This document shows, piece by piece, positions 5,841 through 5,842 of a stretch of DNA of 5,842 nt. The position numbers and the translations under genes are program-made. Each line of letters starts with the position of its first letter. Position 1 is the stretch's first letter. The stretch covers positions 1 through 5,842 of the forward strand of contig CAYJFK010000098.1 in the NCBI GenBank assembly GCA_964369475.1, read 5' to 3'. This DNA comes from CAYJFK01 sp964369475. GTDB taxonomy: Bacteria; Bacillota; Clostridia; Oscillospirales; Feifaniaceae. The notes beneath the pieces are model-generated. The model was given only the letters and a program-made list of their open reading frames with translations, was not told where the DNA came from and made no database searches.

Positions 5841-5842
5841 GG

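Noticed and set aside
5667..5842. CRISPR array or integron attachment site as explanation of the hairpins
   Set aside because: The arms differ in sequence and length, there are no equal spacers, and no cas or integrase gene is present, so neither fits.

Overview
The window looks like a chromosomal accessory locus of a low- to mid-GC Bacillota (Clostridia-type) bacterium. This is inferred from strong purine-rich Shine-Dalgarno sites before every gene, intrinsic terminators with long T-tracts, and protein families common in Clostridia (DUF11-like repeats, an SdrD B-like domain, and small 'EEL-LAHILNAE-EK-Q' proteins). The species cannot be named. No tRNA, rRNA, CRISPR array, transposase or integrase is visible.

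Layout: two gene sets diverge from a short AT-rich spacer (1986-2103). Leftward on the minus strand run a helical protein with a basic N-terminus (1185-1985), a small LAHILNAE-family protein with a Pro/Glu/Thr tail (769-1128), and a membrane protein with an apparent internal duplication (85-678), closed by a strong terminator (52-77). Bases 1-51 hold no gene that I can see. Rightward on the plus strand run a second LAHILNAE-family protein with a Cys-rich tail (2104-2496) and a 984-residue, beta-rich, DUF11/SdrD-like protein (2591-5545). The right end (5546-5842) has no credible gene. It holds a GC-richer segment followed by five consecutive hairpins.

The main observation is that three of the five proteins share one sequence module. 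The two small proteins carry a complete two-part version: an N-terminal half around EELxLAHILNAExEKxQ and a C-terminal half around LDxIMKVNxSA...RDVxKNQML. The giant protein ends in only the C-terminal half, fused after its SdrD B-like domain. The giant protein shows no signal peptide, membrane anchor or LPXTG motif, although its domains are normally extracellular. My inference is that the locus encodes a multi-part surface or spore-envelope assembly in which the shared half-module docks the large protein onto a scaffold of small proteins. This is not proven by the sequence.

A second theme is regulation by RNA structure. In both gene sets a hairpin plus T-tract sits in an intergenic gap directly upstream of the next gene's ribosome binding site (before 678 on the minus strand, before 2591 on the plus strand), so downstream expression would depend on readthrough or an internal promoter.
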